Below, in pieces: positions 53,678-61,862 of a stretch of 64,000 nt of DNA. How positions within the stretch are numbered: the stretch's first letter is position 1; every line of letters begins with the position of its first letter. Made by a program: the position numbers and the translations under genes. The notes under the pieces were generated by a model, which saw nothing but the letters and a program-made list of their open reading frames with translations, had not been told where the DNA came from and ran no database searches. This DNA is from an uncultured Oscillibacter sp. (GTDB lineage: Bacteria; Bacillota; Clostridia; Oscillospirales; Oscillospiraceae): the NCBI GenBank assembly GCA_902476875.1, contig CABSFC010000001.1, positions 11,413 to 75,412 of the forward strand, given 5' to 3'.

Positions 53678-54241
53678 ATGACTTCTGCCGAGAGACCCGC
53701 GCCCCGGTTCCGGACGCTGGACATGGCCTACATCGCACTGTTCGCCGTCCTGATGGCGGTGTGCGCCTGGATCTCCATCCCCGTCACGCCCCTCACGCCG
53801 GTGGCGTTCACCCTCCAGACCTTCGCCATCTTCACGGCCCTGCTGACCCTGGGCGGGCGGCGCGGCACCTATGCGGTCGTCGTGTACCTGCTGCTGGGCA
53901 TGGTGGGCCTGCCGGTCTTCTCCGGCTTCAAGGGCGGCCCCGCCGTCCTGCTGGGGGCCACCGGCGGCTATATCATCGGCTTCATCGGCACCGCCCTGGT
54001 CTTCTGGCTGCTGGCGGCCAGGCTGGGGGAGTCCCTGCCGGTGTCCATCCTCGCCTGCGTGCTGGGGCTGGCCGTGTGCTACGCCTTCGGCACCGTCTGG
54101 TTTTTGAAGGTCTACACCTCCGGCCCCATGGACCTGGCCACGGCCCTGGGCTGGTGCGTGACCCCCTTCATCGTCCCGGACCTCGTCAAGCTGGCGGCGG
54201 CGGCACTGCTGTCCCGGCGGGTGAAAAAGTTCCTGAAATGA
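53678..54241 (+). CDS. bioY: Biotin transporter BioY
   Basis: The S component of a biotin ECF transporter, 187 residues with about six membrane helices. The segments ITPLTPVAFTLQTFAIFTALL-like (PVTPLTPVAFTLQTFA), GKRG-type loop LTLGGRRGTYAV and LLGMVGLPVFSGFKGG are diagnostic. No energising ECF genes are adjacent, as is usual for group II. The BirA-type operator upstream fits repression when biotin is plentiful. Confidence 0.95.
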   Translation: MTSAERPAPRFRTLDMAYIALFAVLMAVCAWISIPVTPLTPVAFTLQTFAIFTALLTLGGRRGTYAVVVYLLLGMVGLPVFSGFKGGPAVLLGATGGYIIGFIGTALVFWLLAARLGESLPVSILACVLGLAVCYAFGTVWFLKVYTSGPMDLATALGWCVTPFIVPDLVKLAAAALLSRRVKKFLK

Positions 54242-54247
54242 CCGAAC

Positions 54248-54283
54248 AAAAGAGCGTCCGGCTTTTGCCGGACGCTTTTTTGT
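54248..54283. terminator. Bidirectional terminator after bioY
   Basis: AGCGTCCGGC-TTTT-GCCGGACGCT with T runs on the plus strand and A runs before it. Confidence 0.88.
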
Positions 54284-54403
54284 TCACTTTTTCTTCTTTC
54301 GCAGCCGCGCGTCCACCTGTTTCAGCCCCTTGACGCACAGGTACACGGCGGCGGCCAGGATGCCCAGGCCACCCGCGAACTCCTTCTTGTCGTTCCTCGC
54401 CAT
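54284..54403 (-). CDS. 39-residue basic peptide with one hydrophobic helix
   Basis: The frame gives a Lys/Glu N-terminus, a hydrophobic stretch GGLGILAAAVYLCVKGL and a very basic end (RLRKKKK). AAGAGGCG lies 5-11 bases before the ATG, and a terminator directly follows the stop. This layout supports a real small gene. I do not recognise a family. Confidence 0.6.
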   Translation of the reverse strand: MARNDKKEFAGGLGILAAAVYLCVKGLKQVDARLRKKKK

Positions 54404-54431
54404 ATCGCGCCTCTTTTCCGCCCGATGGGCA

Positions 54432-54917
54432 TCAAAATGTCAGCCGCATGTCGTACCAGACCACGCCGCCGTGGACGGATTCCGACACGCCCTCGCTTTG
54501 GAAGCCGAACTTCTCATAGTAGTGGATGAGCCCTTCCTTGCAGGTCAGGACGCAGCCCTTCCGGCCCTGGGCCCTGGCGTCGGCGATGACCCGCTCCAGC
54601 ACCTGGGCGGCATAGCCCCGCTTGCGGTACCGGGGCATGGTGTTCACGCCGAAGATCATCTGCCAGGCCCCCCGCTCGGTGTGGAAAGCCGCGTCGGCGT
54701 ACATCTCGTCCCGGAGGAGGGGCTCGTCCGTCACCAGGCCGTTGACGAAGCTGACCAAGGCGCCGTCCTCGTCCTCCAGCAGCCAGAAGTGGTTGGGGTA
54801 TACCGCCAGACGGGCGGCGAAGTCCGCCTCCGTGGCGGCTTCGGCGGCGGGAAAGCAGGCGGCCTCCACCGCCGTCAGGGCCGCCAGGTCGTTCATGTTT
54901 GCGGTGCGGATGTGCAT
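54432..54917 (-). CDS. GNAT-family N-acetyltransferase
   Basis: A 161-residue acetyltransferase; the acetyl-CoA loop reads VNTMPRYRKRGYAAQVLERVIADARAQG (R-x-x-G/A form), followed by LTCKEGLIHYYEKFGFQSEG, the typical last motif. Substrate unknown. The ATG at 54917 follows GAGGAG; the end of the regulator gene overlaps this ribosome site, so the two are coupled. Confidence 0.88.
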   Translation of the reverse strand: MHIRTANMNDLAALTAVEAACFPAAEAATEADFAARLAVYPNHFWLLEDEDGALVSFVNGLVTDEPLLRDEMYADAAFHTERGAWQMIFGVNTMPRYRKRGYAAQVLERVIADARAQGRKGCVLTCKEGLIHYYEKFGFQSEGVSESVHGGVVWYDMRLTF

Positions 54918-54931
54918 GGGTCGGTCGCTCC

Positions 54932-55486
54932 TCATTTCAGGTATTGGTAGATCAGCAGCAGTCTTGCCGTGGAGTTGGTCATGTTCTCAAACCGGTAGGG
55001 CCGGTCCGCCGCGAAGCGCAGGGCGTCCCGCTCGATCAGGCGGAAGGTCTGGTCCTCCGCCGTCAGGCTGACGGAGCCGGACAGCACCGTCACATAGCAC
55101 ACGCAGCCGGGGACGGACGGCTCCGGCGCATATTTGGCGCTGATGTACAGGTCCAGAAAATAGCTCTCCAGCCGGGTGGCGTCGTCGTAGAAGAAGTTGG
55201 GCCGCAGAACGGCCTTGCCGCTGTCCATCCGCTGGGGCTTGGTGTCCACCTCCCGGTACAGGGTCAGGGTTTCGAAGTCGTCGTTCTCCATCAGCACCTG
55301 GGCCGGGACCTTCAGCGCCGCCGCCAGCTTGCCCAGGATCGCCACGGAGGGGTTGGCCTCTCCCCGCTCGATCTGGCCCAGCATGCTGCGGGACACGCCG
55401 GCCTGCTCCGCCAGCCGCTCCATGCTCAGCTTCTTGGTCTTGCGGATGCGTTTGATGTTTTCGGCAACGGCGCGGTTCAACTCCAT
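54932..55486 (-). CDS. XRE-cupin transcriptional regulator
   Basis: A 184-residue regulator with an N-terminal helix-turn-helix (KTKKLSMERLAEQAGVSRSMLGQIERG in essence) and a C-terminal cupin domain (about 100-184) that would sense a small ligand. In this family the regulator commonly controls the adjacent gene, here the acetyltransferase. The ATG at 55486 has GGAGAGAGG upstream; a longer frame beyond it is not supported. Confidence 0.88.
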   Translation of the reverse strand: MELNRAVAENIKRIRKTKKLSMERLAEQAGVSRSMLGQIERGEANPSVAILGKLAAALKVPAQVLMENDDFETLTLYREVDTKPQRMDSGKAVLRPNFFYDDATRLESYFLDLYISAKYAPEPSVPGCVCYVTVLSGSVSLTAEDQTFRLIERDALRFAADRPYRFENMTNSTARLLLIYQYLK

Positions 55487-55809
55487 GGGGCACCTCTCTC
55501 CGGCAGAACTGCCAATATACTGTGCATTTGCCTTTTTATAGTACCCGCATTGTCGCATTTTGTCAAGAAAAAGAGTTTTCTCTCTCCGGGCGCGCCGCCG
55601 CGCCCCTCTGGCTGCATCGCTGTCGCTATAACTCTTACAGGAACACCTGCTGTAACTCTTACAATGACATTTACCGTTGCTATAGCCGGAAAATTTTGCG
55701 GAATTGTCCTCTCCAGGGCAATAAACCCCCGTTTGGCGCCCCTTATATGACGGCGCCTGTGAGAACGGCCGGGACCGCCTCCGGTCCCGGCCGTTTTCGA
55801 TTCGTGGAC
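55487..55809. other. Intergenic stretch with a short tandem repeat and hairpin
   Basis: No gene. It contains two copies of GCTRTAACTCTTACA with a 24-base period (55625-55639, 55649-55663) and a hairpin at 55764-55795. Confidence 0.55.
55764..55795 (-). terminator. Hairpin after the SLH-exporter operon
   Basis: A 13-bp stem (AACGGCCGGGACC and complement). The T run is short on the minus strand. Confidence 0.6.
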
Positions 55810-58014
55810 TCAGCCCACCTTGATGACGCGGACTGTGCCGTCCTCCACGTACAGCGTGGACTGTGCCGCGTAGGCGTGGGCCTCTCCCAGGGTGACCCAC
55901 ATCTTCGTGCCGGCGTTGTAGCAGCGGACGTTCCCGGGCACCGTGTAGGTCCGGCTGCCCACGGTCACGGCGCTCTGGCCGCTCCAGGCGCTGTTGGAGA
56001 CGTTCTTGATCTCCGTCAGGCGCACCACCTTGCTGAACGCCTCACGATCGGCGTCCACCGTGGCGCCCACAAATTCGCCGGTCTGGATGTTATAGCCCGT
56101 CTGGTACTCGGGGCTCTCCTTCCCCTCGGCGTACTGGATCTTCATCATGCGCACGGTGTAGCTCAGGCCGTTGACGCCGCCGCGCACTTCCTCCCGCACC
56201 ACGGCCCGGCCGTAGTAGACCGTACCGTCGGAGCTGCCGCTGAGAACGATCAGGTCCACCTTGCCGGCCCAGTTGAGTCGGGCGTAGGTGATCTGTCCGG
56301 CGGGGATCTCGCCGCTGGTCAGATCCCGCAGGCGCAGGCTCTCGCCGTCCCGGAAGATCATGACGCTGTCGGCCAGCTCCTTGCCGCCCAGCTTCCCGGC
56401 GCTGACGTCCAGGCTGCCGGAGGCGCTGCCGCCGCTGAGGCGGGACACCGTCACCGCGCCCTTCTGGTTGGAGGAGACCCGCACCAGCTGGCCCTCGGTC
56501 ACCGCCGTCTTGCCCGGGTCCACCTCGATCTGGGCGGTGCCGCAGAGCAGCTGTACCTTGCCGTCCCGGACGATGCCCACGGCGTTGCCCCGGACCGCGC
56601 TGCCGCTGGCCGCCACCGCGCCGGCGATCTGGCCGCCCTCGGTCAGCAGCAGGGTCATCTGGTCGCCGGGCTTGAACTGGGCCACGCTCTCCATGGCGGT
56701 GGGCAGCACCTCGAAGGTCCGGCCCAGAGCCGTGATCTCAGAGGGCTCCGCGGGATTGGGGGAGCAGCTCTCGTAGTAGACCGTCACGCGGGTGTCGCAC
56801 ACCCGGATGGCGTTGGTGGCCGGGTCATAGGTGGCCACGTCGTACTTCCGCAGGTCGCCGATGACCGCCTGGTCCCCGTTCTTATAGAGGGCGTAGTTGG
56901 TGGTGCCGCCGGTCAGGGAGTCGAAGCCCGCGGAGGAGCGGTCGTCATAGACCACCACCGCCGCGCTGACGGACCCGCCGCCGCCCATGAACACGTAGGT
57001 CACCTCGCCCGCGGCGTCCAGATACAGCGTCATGGCGTCGCCGGTGTGGAGCCAGGCGTAGACATTGCCCCAGGTGCTGGTCTCGCCGTTGTAGTAGGCG
57101 GAGGTCTTGCTGGTGACCGTGTACTTCACGCCACTGGTGTCCGTGATCTGGGTGGCCGTGGCGGCGGACATGGTGATGGCGCGGCTGGAGCCCGCGGCAT
57201 CCGGCACAAAGGTCAGGGCCTTGCCCTGCTTGTTCAGGACCAGGGTGCCCTTGCGGCCGTTGAGGGAGCCGTTGGAGGTCTTGCCGCTGGCGAACTGGTA
57301 GGTCTCGCCCTGGTCGGTCTGGATGGCGTTTTTCTGGCCGTCCGTGCCGGTGGCCGTGGCGGACACCAGCACGGTGTCGGCCTTGGCGGCGCCGATGGTG
57401 GAGAGGTAGCTGCCGCCCTCCAGCATGTCGGCGCGCAGCAGATTCAAAAACAGCTGGGCCGCCTGGGCACGGGTCAGCGCGGCGCCGCCGTTGGTCCCCA
57501 CGCCGTCGGTCAGTCCAATGGTGGCGCCCACGGCCATGTAGCTGTCCGGCCACACGCCGCCCACGTTCTCATCCTTATAGCCCAGCAGCCGCAGCAAAAT
57601 CGTCACGGCCTGGCCCACGGTGACGGTGCGGTCCGGGTGGAACCGGCCGTCGGGGTAGCCGGAGATGATGTTCTTGCCCTTGGCCGCCATGTTGATGTAG
57701 GACGACGCCCAGTGGGAGGGCTTCACGTCCGGGAACACGGTGACGGTGCGGTACAGCCCCAGCTCGCTCTCGCCGTTCATGGCGTAGACCGCCATCTTGC
57801 AGAACTGGGCCCGGGTCAGCGCCGCGGTGGGGCGGAAGCTGCCGTCGCTGTAGCCGTCCAGCACGCCCATCAGGCGCAGGGACTCCACCGCCACGGCGGT
57901 GGACTGGTCCGTCACGTCGGAAAAGCGGGTGACCTCCGCCGCGCCCGCCGGCAGCACCAGCAGCGACGCCGCCGCGCATACCGCCAGGAGCAGACTTAAA
58001 ATTCGTTTTTTCAT
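55810..58014 (-). CDS. SLH-domain surface protein of the exporter operon
   Basis: A 734-residue secreted protein with a signal peptide (about 1-25) and three SLH domains at about 28-195 (FSDVTDQSTAVAVESLRLMGVLDGYSDGSFRP in essence). The remaining 540 residues are beta-rich and Ser/Thr/Gly-rich without a fold I recognise. The SLH domains are N-terminal here, opposite to the two cohesin-linked SLH proteins. It starts 17 bases after the permease gene, so it belongs to the MacAB-like operon and may work with the exporter at the wall. Confidence 0.88.
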   Translation of the reverse strand: MKKRILSLLLAVCAAASLLVLPAGAAEVTRFSDVTDQSTAVAVESLRLMGVLDGYSDGSFRPTAALTRAQFCKMAVYAMNGESELGLYRTVTVFPDVKPSHWASSYINMAAKGKNIISGYPDGRFHPDRTVTVGQAVTILLRLLGYKDENVGGVWPDSYMAVGATIGLTDGVGTNGGAALTRAQAAQLFLNLLRADMLEGGSYLSTIGAAKADTVLVSATATGTDGQKNAIQTDQGETYQFASGKTSNGSLNGRKGTLVLNKQGKALTFVPDAAGSSRAITMSAATATQITDTSGVKYTVTSKTSAYYNGETSTWGNVYAWLHTGDAMTLYLDAAGEVTYVFMGGGGSVSAAVVVYDDRSSAGFDSLTGGTTNYALYKNGDQAVIGDLRKYDVATYDPATNAIRVCDTRVTVYYESCSPNPAEPSEITALGRTFEVLPTAMESVAQFKPGDQMTLLLTEGGQIAGAVAASGSAVRGNAVGIVRDGKVQLLCGTAQIEVDPGKTAVTEGQLVRVSSNQKGAVTVSRLSGGSASGSLDVSAGKLGGKELADSVMIFRDGESLRLRDLTSGEIPAGQITYARLNWAGKVDLIVLSGSSDGTVYYGRAVVREEVRGGVNGLSYTVRMMKIQYAEGKESPEYQTGYNIQTGEFVGATVDADREAFSKVVRLTEIKNVSNSAWSGQSAVTVGSRTYTVPGNVRCYNAGTKMWVTLGEAHAYAAQSTLYVEDGTVRVIKVG

Positions 58015-58030
58015 GTGTTTTCTCTCCTCC

Positions 58031-59296
58031 TCACTCCGCCCGTAGGGCCTCCACAGGCTGGAGATTGGCGGCCTTGGCCGCCGGGTAGATGCCGAAGATG
58101 ATGCCCAGGGCCACCGACAGCGAGAACGCGCACGCGGTGATCCACGCCGCCGGGTAGATGGTCATCTGGAACATGAGCCTGCCGACGATGTAGCTTCCCA
58201 CCGTGCCCAGGCCGATGCCGATGATGCCGCCGATGCCGCAGAGCATGGCGGCCTCGATCAGGAACTGTGCCACGATGCTGCCCCGCTGGGCGCCGATGGC
58301 CCGGCGGATGCCGATCTCCCTCGTCCGCTCGGTGACGGTGACCAGCATGATGTTCATGATGCCGATGCCACCCACCAGCAGGGAGATAGCGGCGATGCCG
58401 CCCAGCACCAGGGAGATCATGCCCATCTGCTCATTCATGGCCTGCTGCCACCGGTCCTCCGGATACACATCATAACCGCCGCTGCTGGTATCCACCAGTC
58501 CCTTCAAAAAACCGGCGATGCGGGCGCTGGCCTCCTTGACGGCCTCCGGGTCCTTGGCCTTTACGGTAAAGGACGTAGGGGCCTCGTCTCCCAGGAGACG
58601 CCGGGCGGTGTAGGGCAGGATGATGATGTTGTCGATGCGGCTGCCGCTGGCGCTCTCGCCGGTGAGGCGGGGGGCGAAGACGCCCACCACGTCAAAGCCC
58701 TGGCCGTTGACCTGCACGGTCTTGCCCACCGGGTCGGCGGAGCCGAAGAAGGTCTTGGCCGCCTGGGCGCCCATGACGCAGACCTGATTATAGTTCTCCA
58801 CATCCAGGATCGCCAGGTCCCGACCGCTGGCAATGGTCAGGTTGTTACAGGCGCTGTACTGGTCGCTGGCATAGTAAATATCCGGCGGCATGTCGCCGAC
58901 GATATTGCCGTTGTCATCCCAGTAGTAGTCGGTCATATTGGCGGTGCTCTTGGTGCCGTAGGACACCGTTGCACTGCAGTACGCCTCCGGCGTCACGCCC
59001 GCCACATACTCCTTGATGCTGCCGCAGAAGTCATACAGGTCCGGGAAGTAGTCCTTGCCGAGGCTGTTGCCGTCCTCGTCGTACATCCACGTGTAGATCG
59101 AAACGCTGATCTTGTTGCTGCCCATGGCGGCGTACTGCTCCATGGTCTTGACGGTGTAGCCGTTCATGGCGGAGACGATGGTCATCACCGCCGCGATGCC
59201 GATGATGATGCCCAGCATGGTCAGCACGGACCGGCCCTTTTTGCCCAGGATGGAGCGCCACGCCATTTTTACGGCCTGTCGGATGTTCAAAGCCAA
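58031..59296 (-). CDS. MacB-type ABC transporter permease
   Basis: A 421-residue permease with the MacB layout: one helix near residue 22, a large extracytoplasmic domain (about 50-270) and three C-terminal helices with ERTREIGIRRAIGAQRGSI between them. No ATPase is fused; it is encoded just upstream with a 10-base overlap. It resembles YknZ of Bacillus, part of a toxin or peptide efflux complex. Confidence 0.92.
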   Translation of the reverse strand: MALNIRQAVKMAWRSILGKKGRSVLTMLGIIIGIAAVMTIVSAMNGYTVKTMEQYAAMGSNKISVSIYTWMYDEDGNSLGKDYFPDLYDFCGSIKEYVAGVTPEAYCSATVSYGTKSTANMTDYYWDDNGNIVGDMPPDIYYASDQYSACNNLTIASGRDLAILDVENYNQVCVMGAQAAKTFFGSADPVGKTVQVNGQGFDVVGVFAPRLTGESASGSRIDNIIILPYTARRLLGDEAPTSFTVKAKDPEAVKEASARIAGFLKGLVDTSSGGYDVYPEDRWQQAMNEQMGMISLVLGGIAAISLLVGGIGIMNIMLVTVTERTREIGIRRAIGAQRGSIVAQFLIEAAMLCGIGGIIGIGLGTVGSYIVGRLMFQMTIYPAAWITACAFSLSVALGIIFGIYPAAKAANLQPVEALRAE

Positions 59297-59988
59297 TCCA
59301 CCTCCTGCGCGTGGTTCTCCACAATCTTTCCGTCATGCAGCCGCACCAGATGTCGGGCCGTGGCGGCGATGCCGTTGTCGTGGGTGATGAGGATGACAGT
59401 GCTACCTTCTTTGTTCAATTGCCGTAAAAATTGCAGAACTTCCCGGCCAGTCTGGGAGTCCAAGGCGCCGGTGGGCTCGTCGGCCATGATGATGGGGGGC
59501 TTGGTGGCAATGGCCCTGGCAATGGCGACCCGCTGCTGCTGGCCGCCGGACATCTCCGCGGGCTTGTGCTTCACACGGCCCGCCAGGCCCACACGCTCTA
59601 AGGCCTCCATAGCCATGTCCCGCCGATCATCGGCGTTGATTCCCTGGTAGATCAGGGGCAGCTCCACGTTCTCCAGCACCGTCAGGCTCTGGATCAGGTT
59701 GTACTGCTGGAAGATAAATCCGATCTGCTTGTTGCGGATACGGGAGAGTTCCTTGTCCGTCAGGTCCCGGACGTGGACGCCGCCCAGGCGGTAGTCCCCC
59801 CGGGTGGGGATGTCCAGGCAGCCCAGCACGTTCATCATGGTGGACTTGCCGGAGCCGGACTGGCCCACGATGGCCACAAACTCCCCTTCATGGATCACCA
59901 GGGATACCCCGTCCAGGGCCCGGACCTCGCTCTCCAGCCCCTCGCCGTAGATCTTATAGACATCGTTCAGTTCTATTAAACGCGCCAT
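59287..59988 (-). CDS. MacB-type ABC transporter ATP-binding protein
   Basis: A 233-residue ATPase with Walker A GQSGSGKST near 41, the LolD/MacB-type Q-loop (FIFQQYNLIQSLTVLENVELP, cited in part), signature MSGGQQQRVAIARAI and Walker B IIMADEPTGALD. It powers the adjacent permease. It starts 5 bases after the adaptor gene. Confidence 0.95.
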   Translation of the reverse strand: MARLIELNDVYKIYGEGLESEVRALDGVSLVIHEGEFVAIVGQSGSGKSTMMNVLGCLDIPTRGDYRLGGVHVRDLTDKELSRIRNKQIGFIFQQYNLIQSLTVLENVELPLIYQGINADDRRDMAMEALERVGLAGRVKHKPAEMSGGQQQRVAIARAIATKPPIIMADEPTGALDSQTGREVLQFLRQLNKEGSTVILITHDNGIAATARHLVRLHDGKIVENHAQEVDWL

Positions 59989-59992
59989 AGCA

Positions 59993-61669
59993 TCAACCCC
60001 AGTAATTGTCGGACTGGATCTGGGTGAAGACCTCGGTCCCCTCCTCCACGCCGGACTTGATCTCCACGTTGTAGTTATCCTGGATGCCTATCTCCACGGG
60101 GACGGCCCAGAAGCCGTCGGGGATCTCCTCGTCCGCCATGACATTTTCCAGGGCATTGTCCGGTCTTGCGCCCTTGACGTACACCACGGTGGCCATCTCG
60201 CCGTCCTCCGTGGACACGGTCCGCACGCACTGGATGGGCAGCACCAGGCAGTTGTCGTTCTCGCTGGCGGTCAGGGTGTAGCTGATGTAGCTGTTGACCT
60301 GGATGTTCCCCTCGCTGTTGTCGGCGGAGATGGTGATGGGATAAGTCGCCACGCCGTTGTTGACGGTGGAGGACATGCTGACCGTCTCCACGGTGCCGAA
60401 GCCCGGGGTGCCCCACTGGTCCAGGTCCACCGCCATGCCGGGCTTGATGTAGCTGATGTTCCGCTCGTCCACGTTGGCGCTGACGGTGATGACAGACGTG
60501 TCGGAGATGGTGACGACGGCGGTGTTGGCCGCGATCTCGTCTCCGGGCTGGATGGTCAATCCGATGACCATGCCGTCGATGGGCGCCGTGGCGCTGCAGT
60601 TGGCCAGGTTCTTTTCAGCGGTCTCCAGCTCCTCCCTGGCGGTCTCCAGATTCTGCTGGATGGTGAAGAGCTCGCTCTCGCTCTCCTCGCCGTCGATCCG
60701 CACCAGCACCTGGCCGGTGGACACCTGGAGGTAGTCCACCAGGCTGCTGGAGATCACGGTGCCGCTGACGGTGGACAACAGGTCGCCCACCCGGTAATAC
60801 TCCAGCTCGCCGGGCTCATAGGGGTAGACCGTCTCGCCGTTCACGGTGACGGTGGCGGAGGCCGCCATTTCGGCGGACAGGGCCCCCTCGTTCTGCAAGA
60901 TGATCTCCGCCGAGAAGAGCTTGGAGCCCTCCGGCGTGATGCGGCTGACCATGTGCACCGCCTCCACGGTGCCGGGGACGGAGGCCATCAGGGCCGGGAT
61001 GGACACCTGCACCGTCTGTCCGGCGTACAGATCCCCGGCGTAGGCGTAGCTGTAGTACTGCTCCAGGCGCATCCGGGTGTCGTCCGCCAGGACCGCCACC
61101 TTCTGTCCCTTGGAGATGGTGTCGCCGGGGTTCAGGGTCACGGTCTCCATCAGCTTGCCGGGATAGCCCGCGGACAGGTTCAATCCCGCGATGTCCTTCT
61201 CCGCCGTGGAGAGCTGCTTTTCATAGCCCTCCACATTGCCGCGGGCCTTCTGCACGGCGGTCTCCGCCGCCGGGGAGTCGATGGTGAACAGCGGCGTGCC
61301 GGCGGTGACGATGTCGCCCTCGGACACCAGCACGTCCATCACCGTGCCCGCGGTGGTCAGGGTGATGGTCTCGCTGCTCTTGGCCCGGGTCAGGCCGCTG
61401 CCCTCCACCGTGGAGGTGATGGCGCCGTACTGCACCACGTCGGTGATGACCTGAGACTCCCCCTCGCCCTTACCGCCCAGCAGCTTCCAGGCCACGGCAG
61501 CGATCAGAAGGACCACCAGCAAAACCACCGTCCAGCGCACGATCCTGCGCCGCTTTTTCTTCGGCAGGCCCCTCCACTTCTCCTTGAGGGACGCCCGCTG
61601 GGGCGTCTCCGCCTCCTGGGAGGCGGGGGCGACCGCCTGCTGCTCCTCTCTTTCCTTGACTTCTGACAT
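59993..61669 (-). CDS. MacA/HlyD-type efflux adaptor
   Basis: A 558-residue membrane-fusion protein: cytoplasmic N-terminus, one membrane helix at about 46-65, a lipoyl/barrel-sandwich domain split by a coiled coil, and beta-barrel domains. Between the lipoyl halves lies an unusually long insert of about 200 residues that carries a second lipoyl-like motif. In monoderms such adaptors (YknX) assist ABC exporters. First gene of the operon; GGAGAAA precedes the ATG. Confidence 0.85.
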   Translation of the reverse strand: MSEVKEREEQQAVAPASQEAETPQRASLKEKWRGLPKKKRRRIVRWTVVLLVVLLIAAVAWKLLGGKGEGESQVITDVVQYGAITSTVEGSGLTRAKSSETITLTTAGTVMDVLVSEGDIVTAGTPLFTIDSPAAETAVQKARGNVEGYEKQLSTAEKDIAGLNLSAGYPGKLMETVTLNPGDTISKGQKVAVLADDTRMRLEQYYSYAYAGDLYAGQTVQVSIPALMASVPGTVEAVHMVSRITPEGSKLFSAEIILQNEGALSAEMAASATVTVNGETVYPYEPGELEYYRVGDLLSTVSGTVISSSLVDYLQVSTGQVLVRIDGEESESELFTIQQNLETAREELETAEKNLANCSATAPIDGMVIGLTIQPGDEIAANTAVVTISDTSVITVSANVDERNISYIKPGMAVDLDQWGTPGFGTVETVSMSSTVNNGVATYPITISADNSEGNIQVNSYISYTLTASENDNCLVLPIQCVRTVSTEDGEMATVVYVKGARPDNALENVMADEEIPDGFWAVPVEIGIQDNYNVEIKSGVEEGTEVFTQIQSDNYWG

Positions 61670-61698
61670 GGCTGTTTCTCCTTCATCGTTCCATTCTT

Positions 61699-61761
61699 AA
61701 ACTGTACCGTTCATGCTAGTACAGTCCGTGCCGTAAAACAACAACAAAACGGTTACAGTTT
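61699..61761. promoter_or_regulatory. Inverted repeat upstream of the exporter operon
   Basis: AAACTGTACCGTT (61699-61711) and AACGGTTACAGTTT (61748-61761) are complementary except for one inserted base, 36 bp apart. Possible operator pair. Confidence 0.4.
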
Positions 61762-61821
61762 TGCTTAAACCGTCTTTACCATATAGACGTATCAGAACCG
61801 GGATTGGTTCCAGAAAATTCA

Positions 61822-61851
61822 AAAAAAGACCGCTCCCATCCGGGAGCGGTC
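61822..61851 (-). terminator. Terminator of the TRAP permease gene
   Basis: GACCGCTCCC and GGGAGCGGTC arms with a 4-base loop and seven T residues on the minus strand. Confidence 0.9.
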
Positions 61852-61862
61852 CTTGAAGCTGC

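Noticed and set aside
55522..57999. An 825-codon plus-strand frame
   Set aside because: It is antisense to the SLH protein gene, has no ribosome site and is rich in Gly, His and Ala as expected of a GC-skew artefact.
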